Positions 1 to 6,974 are shown, counted from the first letter of the stretch. The stretch: DNA of 37,326 nt from Actinomycetes bacterium (GCA_023129485.1 JAGMBY010000006.1:1-37326); one strand, 5' to 3'. A program made the numbers and translations. The notes: generated by a model not told the origin, from the sequence alone.

Positions 1-150
1 CTTGTCATTCTGACCCTGACCCTTGGGCGTAGCGAAGGAGCTGCTCGCAATGACAACCAGGACCTGTACAGACTCCGTCCTCGACCCTCGAGTGTTAAGC
101 TTGTCCTTGAACGAAGTGAAGGAAAGGGGAAGGAATGACAACAAATATAA
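1..150. repeat. Degenerate dispersed intergenic repeat
   Basis: This stretch is GC-richer than its surroundings and non-coding. It carries TTGTCATT near the left edge and AATGACAA about 50 bases later as inverted ends, then another GAATGACAAC end near base 140. The middle part (CTCGAGTGTTAAGCTTGTCC and flanks) resembles the reverse complement of bases about 21008-21095, so at least two related copies in opposite orientations exist in this window. The element may extend left of the window. No open reading frame is supported here. Confidence 0.6.
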
Positions 151-230
151 ATTAATTCATATTTATATTTTATAAACAGTAAACTATAAACATTAAGCTT
201 AAATAGTATAAATTTAATAAAGGAATATAT

Positions 231-956
231 ATGAAAAGAATAGATGGAAGAAAACCTGATGAACTTAGGAAGATTAAGATTAAAAGAAATTATATAGAGT
301 ATGCTGAAGGTTCTGTATTGATAGAGTTTGGGAAAACAAAATTAATATGTACAGCAAGTATTGAAAATAAGGTTCCACAGTTTCTAAGGGGTGAGGGAAC
401 TGGTTGGATAACTGCAGAATATTCAATGTTACCCCGTTCCACACCTATAAGAACTGTTAGAGATTCTACAATGGGAAGAATAAAAGGCAGAACACATGAA
501 ATCCAAAGACTGATTGGGAGGTCACTTAGAGCAATTATAGAACTTGATAAACTTGGAGAGAGAACAATATGGATAGATTGTGATGTTATTCAAGCAGATG
601 GTGGAACAAGAACTGCTGCAATAACTGGTTCCTATATAGCATTATATGATTGTTTAAATAAATTAGTCTCTCAAGGGCAAATTGATAAGTATCCAATGAT
701 AGATTTGGCAGCTGCTGTTAGTGTTGGATTAATTAATGGAGAAATTCTTTTGGATCTTTGTTATAAGGAAGATAGTAAAGCAGAAGCTGATATGAATGTT
801 GTTATGACCTCAAAAGGTGAAATAGTTGAAATACAGGTAACAGCTGAAGAAAAACCTATATCAAAAGAGCTATTTCAAAAAATGTTGGAGATTGCAGAAG
901 ATGGTATAAAAAAGATAATTGATATCCAGAGAGATTTGATAGATTTTTATAAATAA
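231..956 (+). CDS. rph: Ribonuclease PH
   Basis: RNase PH is a phosphorolytic 3'-to-5' exoribonuclease that trims the 3' ends of tRNA precursors and other RNAs in the cytoplasm as a hexameric ring. The 241-aa length is normal for the family. The N-terminus ([13 protein letters not shown]) and the signatures [16 protein letters not shown] and [19 protein letters not shown] are diagnostic. The ATG is preceded by AAGGA at normal spacing. The next gene is the XTP/dITP pyrophosphatase, a common rph-rdgB pairing in bacteria, and two tRNA genes follow. Nothing unusual is seen. Confidence 0.97.
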   Translation: MKRIDGRKPDELRKIKIKRNYIEYAEGSVLIEFGKTKLICTASIENKVPQFLRGEGTGWITAEYSMLPRSTPIRTVRDSTMGRIKGRTHEIQRLIGRSLRAIIELDKLGERTIWIDCDVIQADGGTRTAAITGSYIALYDCLNKLVSQGQIDKYPMIDLAAAVSVGLINGEILLDLCYKEDSKAEADMNVVMTSKGEIVEIQVTAEEKPISKELFQKMLEIAEDGIKKIIDIQRDLIDFYK

Positions 957-1104
957 AAATTGAAATCGATTATTGAAATAGTAAAAATCATTTCTTATTA
1001 AAAAATAAAATATTTAAAATATGAATATTTATAATAAAAAATGATTATGTCAAAATTTATTTAATAAATAATACTTATTAAATACTTAACAGTTTTTAGG
1101 ATAT

Positions 1105-1716
1105 ATGAAGAGAGATAAATACATAGAGATTGCTATTGCTTCAAGAAATAAGGGTAAAATCAGGGAAATAAAATCAATTTTATCTGGTAAAAATATTAAA
1201 CGGTTAACTTATTTGGATTTTAAAAGTTGGCCAGAGATAGAAGAATCAGGTAGTAGTTATGAGGAAAATGCTCTAAAAAAGGCTAAAATAGTAGCAAATT
1301 TTACAAAAAAACCGACATTAGCAGAGGATTCAGGACTAGAAATTGATTATTTGGGCGGAGACCCAGGAGTAAAATCAGCAAGATATGCAGGTGAAAATTC
1401 TACTGACTTAGAAAATATTAAAAAGGTCTTAAATTTAATGAAAAATTGCCCTTTTGAAGGAAGAACTGCAAGATTTCGTTGTGTAGCTGTTCTATATCTA
1501 CCAAATGGAAAATTCTTCATGTCACAAGGAAAATGTGAAGGGAAAATAGATTACTCACCTCATGGTGAATCTGGCTTTGGTTATGACCCTATTTTTGTTC
1601 CTGAAGGTCACTCATATACAATGGCTCAAATAGGAATTGAAGAGAAAAATAAAATAAGTCATAGAGCAAAAGCTTTAAAAAAAATATGGAGAATTGTAAA
1701 TATTGACATTTCCTAG
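1105..1716 (+). CDS. rdgB: XTP/dITP pyrophosphatase (RdgB/HAM1 family)
   Basis: This house-cleaning enzyme hydrolyses non-canonical purine nucleotides (ITP, dITP, XTP) to monophosphates, keeping them out of DNA and RNA. At 203 aa it has the usual family length. Visible motifs are IASRNKGKIREI near the N-terminus (substrate loop), EESGSSYEENALKKA, LAEDSGLEIDYLGGDPGVKSARYAG (metal site) and the C-terminal GFGYDPIFVPEG and ISHRAKAL blocks. The ATG has an AGGA just upstream at short spacing. It lies 148 bp after rph and is probably expressed with it. Confidence 0.95.
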   Translation: MKRDKYIEIAIASRNKGKIREIKSILSGKNIKRLTYLDFKSWPEIEESGSSYEENALKKAKIVANFTKKPTLAEDSGLEIDYLGGDPGVKSARYAGENSTDLENIKKVLNLMKNCPFEGRTARFRCVAVLYLPNGKFFMSQGKCEGKIDYSPHGESGFGYDPIFVPEGHSYTMAQIGIEEKNKISHRAKALKKIWRIVNIDIS

Positions 1717-1797
1717 AAACTTATTAATTTTTATAATTTATTATTAATATTATATTTTTGAATAGCGATAAATATTTTCCTTTAAATGATTTTTAAT

Positions 1798-1803
1798 TAT
1801 AAT
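1798..1803 (+). promoter_or_regulatory. Possible -10 box for tRNA-Pro
   Basis: TATAAT lies 18 nt upstream of the mature tRNA 5' end. No good -35 hexamer is visible at 17 bp (TTTTCC is found), so support is limited to the -10 match in an AT-rich background. Confidence 0.3.
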
Positions 1804-1821
1804 TATTAATAAATATTGATT

Positions 1822-1900
<79 letters not shown>

Positions 1901-1983
1901 TTTAATTAAGATCTATAATAATTTAAATTTAAAAGTAGATAATATTTTTAAATAAATATTTTAAATGGTTCCTTATATAATTT

Positions 1984-1991
1984 GATATAAT
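1984..1991 (+). promoter_or_regulatory. Extended -10 promoter for tRNA-Gly(TCC)
   Basis: TGATATAAT (extended -10) ends 15 nt before the tRNA 5' end. The same motif precedes the tRNA-Arg cluster at 6295-6302. No convincing -35 box is visible, as expected for extended -10 promoters. Confidence 0.4.
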
Positions 1992-2006
1992 ATTTTTGAT
2001 TTGTGA

Positions 2007-2083
2007 GCGGGAGTAGCTCAGTTGGCTAGAGCGTCAGCCTTCCAAGCTGAAGGTCGCGGGTTCGAGGCCCGTTTCCCGCTCCA
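2007..2083 (+). tRNA. tRNA-Gly(TCC)
   Basis: Acceptor GCGGGAG/TTCCCGC (closing G7-U66 wobble), D arm GCTCAG..., anticodon stem TCAGC/GCTGA with loop CTTCCAA giving TCC, T arm GCGGG-TTCGAGG-CCCGT, discriminator T and encoded CCA. It sits 106 bp after tRNA-Pro with its own -10 element. An accessory-looking module with the window's only minus-strand gene begins just downstream; no duplicated tRNA 3' end marking an attachment site was found. Confidence 0.95.
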
Positions 2084-2119
2084 TTTTTTTGAGGAAAATT
2101 CTTCTTACTCATTAAATAA

Positions 2120-2166
2120 AAAAACCTGGTAATATTTCTTATCACCATAATAAAATTCACCAGGTT
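2120..2166 (-). terminator. Rho-independent terminator for the minus-strand XRE gene
   Basis: Read on the minus strand, AACCTGGT and ACCAGGTT form an 8-bp stem around a long loop of about 28 nt, followed directly by a run of seven Ts. It lies about 110 bp past the stop of the minus-strand XRE gene. The long loop weakens the call. Confidence 0.5.
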
Positions 2167-2276
2167 CAATTCATTTATATAAATTCTATTATTTTTTACA
2201 TAGTTTTTATCTTCTAATCTCTTAATATCTTTTATAACTTTTTAAAATTTTAGAAAGTTCTTTATTTTTATATAAG

Positions 2277-2612
2277 TTATCTATATTTTTCTAAAGCCTC
2301 TTTTATTTTCAATAGTTCTTTATCAGAAAGTGGTGGTATGTCATCTCTAACGCCATTTAAATAATCTTTCCACCATCTTGTTCTGTATTCTTTAAAATAT
2401 TCTGGTTTTTTATTAAATACTTTTGCTATTTTTTCTATATTCTCATTTTTTGGAGCTAAATTCTTTCTTTTTACAATATTAACCAAATAAGCATCGGACA
2501 GACCAGTTCTTATTGCTATTTGCATGTATGATAAACCACTTTTTTGTTTTAATTCTAATAGTGCATCTGCGAAATCTTTTTCTGTAAATTCGTTTTCATT
2601 ATTATTATTCAC
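2277..2612 (-). CDS. XRE-family helix-turn-helix regulator
   Basis: This is the only real gene on the minus strand in the window, 111 aa. Residues about 16-70 form a Cro/CI-like helix-turn-helix: SYMQIAIRTGLSDAYLVNIVKRK is the recognition region, followed by a segment typical of XRE repressors (NENIEKIAKVFNKKPEYF). The tail is charged and acidic-basic. The start is GTG at the extreme right with only weak SD; no ATG is available near it. It is transcribed divergently from a second small XRE gene, with a strong promoter and two palindromes between them, so an antagonistic repressor pair like a phage CI/Cro switch is a reasonable inference. Target genes are unknown. Confidence 0.75.
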   Translation of the reverse strand: MNNNNENEFTEKDFADALLELKQKSGLSYMQIAIRTGLSDAYLVNIVKRKNLAPKNENIEKIAKVFNKKPEYFKEYRTRWWKDYLNGVRDDIPPLSDKELLKIKEALEKYR

Positions 2613-2658
2613 AATAAAATAATTCTAAGGTATTTATTTGAAAATTTGGTTAAAAAAC

Positions 2659-2687
2659 TTGACAAAAAAAGAATAAGTCCTTATACT
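2659..2687 (+). promoter_or_regulatory. Strong sigma-70-type promoter for the small XRE gene
   Basis: TTGACA (2659-2664), 17-bp spacer, TATACT (2682-2687). This is near consensus and is the best promoter in the window. Transcription should start near 2694, so the ORF-track start at 2689 is upstream of the transcript and cannot be the real start. Confidence 0.8.
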
Positions 2688-2707
2688 ATTGTTAGTGTTA
2701 GTCCTAA
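2673..2707. promoter_or_regulatory. Two palindromic operator candidates overlapping the -10 and transcription start
   Basis: ATAAGTCCTTAT (2673-2684) overlaps the -10 box and TTAGTCCTAA (2698-2707) covers the likely +5 region. Both share the same core, half-sites TWAG / CTWA around a central TC, with centres 24 bp apart. Placement is that expected for repressor sites controlling the divergent XRE genes. The regulator is inferred, not shown. Confidence 0.5.
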
Positions 2708-2748
2708 TTCTTATAATAAATCCTGATGTACATATATTAGACTTTAAA

Positions 2749-2982
2749 ATGGCAATGGTAAAAAAATTTAAGACTAATTTAAAAGATATTCTAAAAAATA
2801 TGGGGATAAAGCAGAATTGGCTTGCAAATAAGTTAAATAGAACTGAATCTGAAATTTCAAGGTGGGTAAATGGAGTAAGAGAACCAAGTGACGATATAAA
2901 AGAACAAATTGCAGAAGTTTTAAGACTTCCTAAATCTGCAATTTTTTTTATTAAAAAAACTAATGATAAACAAAAGGAATAA
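2749..2982 (+). CDS. Small XRE/Cro-type helix-turn-helix protein
   Basis: The protein is 77 aa from the ATG at 2749 (or 75 aa from the ATG at 2755). The track's longer start at 2689 lies ahead of the predicted transcription start and is rejected. The core LKDILKNMGIKQNWLANKLN...SEISRWVNGVREPSDDIKEQIAEVLRL is a standard five-helix XRE DNA-binding domain filling nearly the whole protein, so it is probably a single-domain regulator. No clear SD precedes either ATG. It is divergent from the larger XRE gene and followed 2 bp later by a 30-codon membrane peptide. A Cro-like role at the shared control region is inference. Confidence 0.75.
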   Translation: MAMVKKFKTNLKDILKNMGIKQNWLANKLNRTESEISRWVNGVREPSDDIKEQIAEVLRLPKSAIFFIKKTNDKQKE

Positions 2983-2984
2983 GA

Positions 2985-3077
2985 ATGGATAAAAAAGATT
3001 GGTTAATTCCAATTTTATATTTAGTAGTTTTTGTACTTATTATAATTTATTTTGAATTCTTTGTTTTAAAAAGGTGA
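2985..3077 (+). CDS. Small single-span membrane peptide (30 aa)
   Basis: This ORF is too short for the supplied track. It reads MDKKDWLIPILYLVVFVLII..., a charged N-terminus, one hydrophobic segment (about residues 7-27) and a KR end. The ATG is preceded by AAGGA at good spacing, and the SD overlaps the stop region of the small XRE gene 2 bp upstream, implying a two-gene operon under the 2659 promoter. Function is unknown. Size, charge and context would fit a type I-toxin-like or modulator peptide, but nothing in the sequence proves this. Confidence 0.5.
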   Translation: MDKKDWLIPILYLVVFVLIIIYFEFFVLKR

Positions 3078-3351
3078 TAGTTTAAAAGCCAGAATTTTAA
3101 AATGGCAAAAAATAAAATATATATGCCTCCCACTGCTTTATTTGCCTCTAATAGAACCATTAAAGGTGAATTTTTTAAAATATTCTTACTTTAACTATAT
3201 TTAAGAATTATTACTCCTTTTCAATTTTATTAAAATTCATTTTAAAAATTTCAATATTTGATTAATTCATATAGTTAATATAGAATTTAAAATATTATTT
3301 TTAGCTATTTTAATATATAAATTTAATTTTAAGAATTTTAGAGGTGCAAAC
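3078..3351. other. Gene-free AT-rich spacer
   Basis: No supported gene or RNA. A 30-codon ATG ORF at 3102-3194 lacks an SD and recognisable features. The rest is AT-rich DNA leading to the structured leader of the winged-helix gene. Confidence 0.4.
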
Positions 3352-3418
3352 TTAATAGAAAGGGGGGTAGCTCTCATCAACTCCCTTGAGGAAAAGGAAA
3401 ATGAGCTACATTTCTAAG
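3352..3418 (+). promoter_or_regulatory. Structured leader element, copy 1 (homologous to the tig leader)
   Basis: From TTAATAGAAAGGGGGGTAGC to the TCTAAG before ATG 3419 the sequence aligns with 7128-7194 upstream of tig, about 75% by eye, with matching spacing. TAGCTC (3368-3373) can pair with GAGCTA (3403-3408), with a smaller CCTT/AAGG helix inside. A short frame starting GTA GCT CTC ATC and ending at TAA immediately before ATG 3419 is also open. It could act as a stem-loop bridging SD and start codon, or as a coupled leader peptide. Confidence 0.5.
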
Positions 3419-4120
3419 ATGAAAATTACTAGAAGACAAAGAGAGTTTCTGTCAAAATTTTTAAAATTATATAGTGAAGCAAATGGATATATTCATTATA
3501 CTGACTTGGCTAAAAAGCTTGGTGTAAGTAAATATACAGCTTATGATATGCTAAGACTTTTAGAGAAGAAAGAGTTAGTTTCTCGGAAGTATGTACTCCG
3601 TTACAAAAGGGGAAAAGGTCGATCAAAAGTTTTATTCTATCCGTTTCCTGAAGCAAAAAAATTATTGGGAGAGATATTACAGGAGGATATTGAGCATAAA
3701 AGGTGGAAAGATTTTAAGGAATTAATGTTAAAGGAGGTGGGTGTAGGAAAAAGAAAATCGTATATAAGACTTTTGAAAAGAATTTCCAAAAAGGCTGATG
3801 GAATTAGAAGACCAATGGAATATTGCACTTATTATATGATGAATCTGTTTTTAGGAATTAAGAAGTTAAAAAATGAATTTTTAAAAACTAGATTAATAAA
3901 AAATCTAAAGAAATTTAGAAAAAAAAGTAAATTGAAAATTAGTTCTCTTGCTGGACTCATTTTAGGTACATTTCAATTGGATGAAGACCTCAATGTTGAT
4001 AATGAGCATTTTTTAAATAACTTTTTAATATATCAGGAATATTTAAATGAGATGAGCAGTGAAAATAGAGATGAGTTTGATTCATTTGTAGAGGAGATAT
4101 TCAGCAAGATATTTGCTTAA
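3401..4120 (+). CDS. Winged-helix DNA-binding protein of unknown function
   Basis: The protein is 239 aa from ATG 3401. Residues about 10-80 form a winged helix: HYTDLAKKLGVSKYTAYDML is the helix-turn-helix, followed by LLEKKELVSRKYVLRYKRGKGRSKVLFYP as the wing, similar to MarR/DtxR-like folds. The remainder is helical and Lys-rich, without a recognised ligand domain. Start choice is open: TTG 3386 (track), ATG 3401 with GAGGA 8 nt upstream, or ATG 3419 by analogy with the tig leader. It precedes the alpha-oxoamine synthase gene by 121 bp and could regulate it or lipid genes; this is inference from position only. Confidence 0.7.
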   Translation: MSYISKMKITRRQREFLSKFLKLYSEANGYIHYTDLAKKLGVSKYTAYDMLRLLEKKELVSRKYVLRYKRGKGRSKVLFYPFPEAKKLLGEILQEDIEHKRWKDFKELMLKEVGVGKRKSYIRLLKRISKKADGIRRPMEYCTYYMMNLFLGIKKLKNEFLKTRLIKNLKKFRKKSKLKISSLAGLILGTFQLDEDLNVDNEHFLNNFLIYQEYLNEMSSENRDEFDSFVEEIFSKIFA

Positions 4121-4241
4121 TTTTTTTAGTAGATTATTTATTTAATTTTTTTTAAATTATTTTTTTGGTTTTTTTGGAAATTTCGAAAATGATATAAATA
4201 TAAAATTAAGAATAAAAAAATGAGGAAATAATGGAGGGTAG

Positions 4242-5429
4242 ATGTTAGAAAAATCAGAAAAAATAGTGCTTTTTAAGCAACGATTAAAAGATGCAAAAGA
4301 GGCAAACAGATATTTCTATTTAAGGGAAATTCAAAGCCCATCAATTGGCAGAGTTGTGGTTGAAGGAAAAGAATGTATTAATCTTGCTTCTTATGGTTAT
4401 TTAGGTTTAGTGGATCATCCAAAAATAATGAAAGCTGCAAAAGATGCCATTGATAAATATGGATCAGGAGCAGGGGGAGTTCGATTATTGGCTGGAACAA
4501 CATCAATACATAAAAAACTGGAAGAGAAATTAGCTGATTTTAATAAAGCTGAAACAGCAATTTTGTTTAGTAGTGGTTATGTTACAAACTTATCTACTAT
4601 TTCATGTCTGACTGGTCCAAAAGATATCATTTTGATGGATAAACTTGATCATGCTAGTATCATTGATGGTTGTATGTTATCAGGAGCTCGTTTCAAAACT
4701 TACAAACATAACAATATGGAACATTTGGAGAGAATATTGGAAAAAAGTAAGGATTATAATAATAAGATCATTATAGCAGATGGGGTATTCAGCATGGAGG
4801 GAGATGTTGCTGATCTTCCAAATATAAGAAAATTGGCTGATAAATATGAAGCAGATGTGATGATAGATGAAGCCCATTCATTGGGATTATTAGGTAAAAC
4901 TGGGAGAGGAATTGAACAGCATTTTAATATTGAGGGAAGTGTGGATATCCACATGGGAACATTGAGCAAAACGATACCCAGCGTTGGTGGTTATATTGCT
5001 GCTAAAAAGGATTTAATCGATTACTTAAAACATATTTCTAGAGGATTTGTATTTTCTGCTAGTCTTCCACCATCAGCAGTTGCAGCAGCTCTCGCATCAT
5101 TAGAAGTTATGGAGGAAGAAACCTGGAGATATGAAAAATTGAGGGAAAATACAGTAATGTTTAATCAAGGATTAATAGAAATGGGTTATAATATCATGAA
5201 TAGTGAAACTGCATTAGTTCCAGTATTAATTGGAGACGAGGAGAGAACACTGGAACTTGCTAGATTTATAAATGACAATGGTCTTTATGCCTGCCCAATT
5301 CTTTATCCAGCAATTCCAAAAAATACAAACAGAATTAGAAATCATGTGATGGCTACTCATTCAAAAGAAGATATTAAGAAAGCTTTAGATGTATATTATA
5401 AAGGTGGGAAAAAGGTAGGTATAATATAA
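4242..5429 (+). CDS. PLP-dependent alpha-oxoamine synthase (KBL/BioF-like)
   Basis: This fold-type I PLP enzyme belongs to the family that condenses an amino acid with an acyl-CoA or acyl-ACP and releases CO2: 2-amino-3-ketobutyrate CoA ligase, 8-amino-7-oxononanoate synthase and serine palmitoyltransferase. Its 395 aa are normal. Visible features are NLASYGYLGLVDHP, GSGAGGVRLLAGT, the PLP-binding DEAHS (D209) and the Schiff-base lysine K243 in GTLSKTIPSVGGY, then FVFSASLPP. The ATG has GGAGGG just upstream. No threonine dehydrogenase or biotin gene is nearby; plsY is next. Substrate specificity cannot be fixed from the sequence; the neighbouring acyltransferase makes a lipid-related role possible. 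Confidence 0.85.
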   Translation: MLEKSEKIVLFKQRLKDAKEANRYFYLREIQSPSIGRVVVEGKECINLASYGYLGLVDHPKIMKAAKDAIDKYGSGAGGVRLLAGTTSIHKKLEEKLADFNKAETAILFSSGYVTNLSTISCLTGPKDIILMDKLDHASIIDGCMLSGARFKTYKHNNMEHLERILEKSKDYNNKIIIADGVFSMEGDVADLPNIRKLADKYEADVMIDEAHSLGLLGKTGRGIEQHFNIEGSVDIHMGTLSKTIPSVGGYIAAKKDLIDYLKHISRGFVFSASLPPSAVAAALASLEVMEEETWRYEKLRENTVMFNQGLIEMGYNIMNSETALVPVLIGDEERTLELARFINDNGLYACPILYPAIPKNTNRIRNHVMATHSKEDIKKALDVYYKGGKKVGII

Positions 5430-5575
5430 AATATCAAATATTTTATATTCTCTGAGATTTTGAATTTGAGATTGTAATAACCCCTTCATAATAAATATAA
5501 AGATAGAGGTGATTTATCAATCCTCTTTATTAAATTTAATTATTAACCTTCTAAAATTATTAAGTTTTAATTAAA

Positions 5576-6175
5576 GTGGGGATTTTGAAAATATTATTAT
5601 CAATTTCACTAATAATATTAGGATATCTTTTAGGTTCAATACCTAATGTTTATATAATGGTCAAACTTTTTACAGGTAAGGATGTAAGAAAGATAGGAAG
5701 TGGAAATGTTGGTGGACTTAATGCAATGAGAAATGTGAGTTTACCAGTTGGACTTTTAGGTGGTCTTTTAGATGTAGCAAAGGGAGTTTTAGCAGTATTC
5801 TTGGCTCAAAAACTTGGATTACATGAAATAGTTCCACTTTTAACTGGAATAGCAGCAGTTGCAGGGCATAACTGGCCATTATATTTAAATTTTACAGGTG
5901 GTAAAGGAGTTGGAACAACTGTAGGTGTAATGAGTATGATAAAACCTATGGTACTTATTCCATGCTTAATAGGGGGAGTATTAATTGCTTTAATTTTAAG
6001 AGAATCATCAATTGGAGCAGTTGCAGGATTCTTAGTAGGAACTATTTATCTATGGTACACAACTAAATCCATATATTCTCTTATTTTTGGATTGATTTTA
6101 ACTTTATTCACCATAATGAGATTTAGGAAAGATTTAGTTAGATATTTAGCAAAGAAAAAAATAATTAATCCTTAA
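5576..6175 (+). CDS. plsY: Acyl-phosphate:glycerol-3-phosphate acyltransferase
   Basis: PlsY transfers an acyl group from acyl-phosphate to glycerol-3-phosphate in the inner membrane, the first step of phospholipid synthesis. The 199-aa protein has about five to seven hydrophobic spans and the family motifs LLGSIPNVYIM (GS motif), GSGNVGGLNAMRNV and FTGGKGVGTTVGVM. The track start is GTG 5576. TTG 5585 is an alternative with GGGG a few bases upstream and gives MKILLSISLII. It follows the alpha-oxoamine synthase by 146 bp. Confidence 0.95.
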   Translation: MGILKILLSISLIILGYLLGSIPNVYIMVKLFTGKDVRKIGSGNVGGLNAMRNVSLPVGLLGGLLDVAKGVLAVFLAQKLGLHEIVPLLTGIAAVAGHNWPLYLNFTGGKGVGTTVGVMSMIKPMVLIPCLIGGVLIALILRESSIGAVAGFLVGTIYLWYTTKSIYSLIFGLILTLFTIMRFRKDLVRYLAKKKIINP

Positions 6176-6294
6176 TATCTCATCTTCTTTATTGAAATTT
6201 TTATTTTAAAAATTTATATAACTTTTTAATTGAGCATATTTCTTATAGAATCAGAATAGAAAACAAAGTTATTAAAAATTTTTAATAAATAATT

Positions 6295-6302
6295 GATATA
6301 AT
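6295..6302 (+). promoter_or_regulatory. Extended -10 promoter for the tRNA cluster
   Basis: TGATATAAT ends 20 nt before the first tRNA of the cluster, tRNA-Arg(TCT). There is no recognisable -35. It matches the motif in front of tRNA-Gly(TCC). Confidence 0.4.
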
Positions 6303-6322
6303 TAGACAATAAATAAAAGTTT

Positions 6323-6399
6323 GCGCCTGTAGCTCAGTTGGATAGAGCTACGGACTTCTAATCCGTGGGTCGGGGGTTCGAATCCCTCCAGGCGCGCCA
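6323..6399 (+). tRNA. tRNA-Arg(TCT)
   Basis: Acceptor GCGCCTG/CAGGCGC, anticodon stem ACGGA/TCCGT with loop CTTCTAA giving TCT, T arm GGGGG-TTCGAAT-CCCTC, discriminator G and encoded CCA. It reads AGA/AGG, which are frequent in the genes of this window. It differs from the tRNA-Arg(TCG) at 6757 at only five positions. Confidence 0.95.
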
Positions 6400-6493
6400 T
6401 TATTTCTCTTAATTTCATTTACAAATTAAAATTAATTAAACTATTTTTGTTTGAATTGAAATAATTTTAATAGTTTGAGATAATTTAGTTAAT

Positions 6494-6571
6494 GGTGAAC
6501 GTAGCTCAGCTGGTTAGAGCGCAGGATTGTGGCTCCTGAGATCGCGGGTTCAAATCCCGTCGTTCACCCCA
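6494..6571 (+). tRNA. tRNA-His(GTG)
   Basis: Anticodon stem CAGGA/TCCTG with loop TTGTGGC gives GTG. Acceptor GTGAACG/CGTTCAC is preceded by the G(-1) characteristic of tRNA-His, which pairs with discriminator C73; CCA is encoded. The start given includes G(-1). Confidence 0.95.
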
Positions 6572-6582
6572 AGTTTTTAAAT

Positions 6583-6658
6583 GCGGATGTGGTTCAGTTG
6601 GTAGAACATCACCTTGCCAAGGTGAAAGTCGCGGGTTCGAGTCCCGTCATCCGCTCCA
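6583..6658 (+). tRNA. tRNA-Gly(GCC)
   Basis: Acceptor GCGGATG/CATCCGC, anticodon stem TCACC/GGTGA with loop TTGCCAA giving GCC, T arm GCGGG-TTCGAGT-CCCGT, discriminator T and encoded CCA. It lies 11 bp after tRNA-His, so the two are certainly cotranscribed. Confidence 0.95.
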
Positions 6659-6756
6659 TTCGATTATAAGGTATGATATTGTGTGAAATTTTGGGAAAAA
6701 ATTAAAAAATATCTGGAATTTTTTTTAAAATAATAAATATTTTAAAATAAATATAA

Positions 6757-6833
6757 GCGCCTGTAGCTCAGTTGGATAGAGCCGCGGACTTCGAATCCGA
6801 AGGTCGGGGGTTCGAATCCCTCCAGGCGCGCCA
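6757..6833 (+). tRNA. tRNA-Arg(TCG)
   Basis: Body nearly identical to tRNA-Arg(TCT): same acceptor, D arm and T arm. Anticodon loop CTTCGAA gives TCG. The anticodon stem GCGGA/TCCGA has a G27-A43 mismatch. CCA is encoded. The near identity suggests the pair arose by duplication and anticodon change. Confidence 0.93.
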
Positions 6834-6841
6834 GAAATATT

Positions 6842-6870
6842 TTGTAAAGCTATTTAATAAAATTTAATAT
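6842..6870 (+). promoter_or_regulatory. Candidate promoter for tRNA-Lys/tRNA-Leu
   Basis: TTGTAA (6842-6847), 17-bp spacer, TAATAT (6865-6870), 16 nt before tRNA-Lys. Spacing is ideal, but each hexamer departs from consensus in an AT-rich background. Confidence 0.4.
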
Positions 6871-6886
6871 AAATGCTATTAGATGT

Positions 6887-6963
6887 GGGTCGTTAGCTCA
6901 GTTTGGGAGAGCAGCTGACTCTTAATCAGCAGGTCGCAGGTTCGAGACCTGCACGACCCACCA
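6887..6963 (+). tRNA. tRNA-Lys(CTT)
   Basis: Acceptor GGGTCGT/ACGACCC, anticodon stem GCTGA/TCAGC with loop CTCTTAA giving CTT, T arm GCAGG-TTCGAGA-CCTGC, discriminator A and encoded CCA. Confidence 0.94.
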
Positions 6964-6974
6964 CTATCAAAATA

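Noticed and set aside
2007-2083. tRNA-Gly as an attachment site for the XRE module
   Set aside because: No duplicate of the tRNA 3' end was found downstream and no integrase gene is present.
2689-2748. 20 extra N-terminal codons of the small XRE ORF in the track
   Set aside because: They begin at a TTG just after the -10 box of a near-consensus promoter, upstream of the expected transcription start.
3102-3194. 30-codon ATG ORF (MAKNKIYMPPTAL...)
   Set aside because: No SD, no recognisable features and AT-rich surroundings; unsupported as a gene.
3637-3828. Minus-strand ORF within the winged-helix gene
   Set aside because: Shadow of a well-supported + strand gene; low-complexity hydrophobic translation.
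4680-4969. Two overlapping minus-strand ORFs inside the alpha-oxoamine synthase
   Set aside because: Antisense shadows of a conserved PLP enzyme with full motifs.
5505-5545. Small AGAGG/CCTCT inverted repeat between the synthase and plsY
   Set aside because: Only 5 bp with a 12-nt loop and no proper T-run; too weak to call a terminator.
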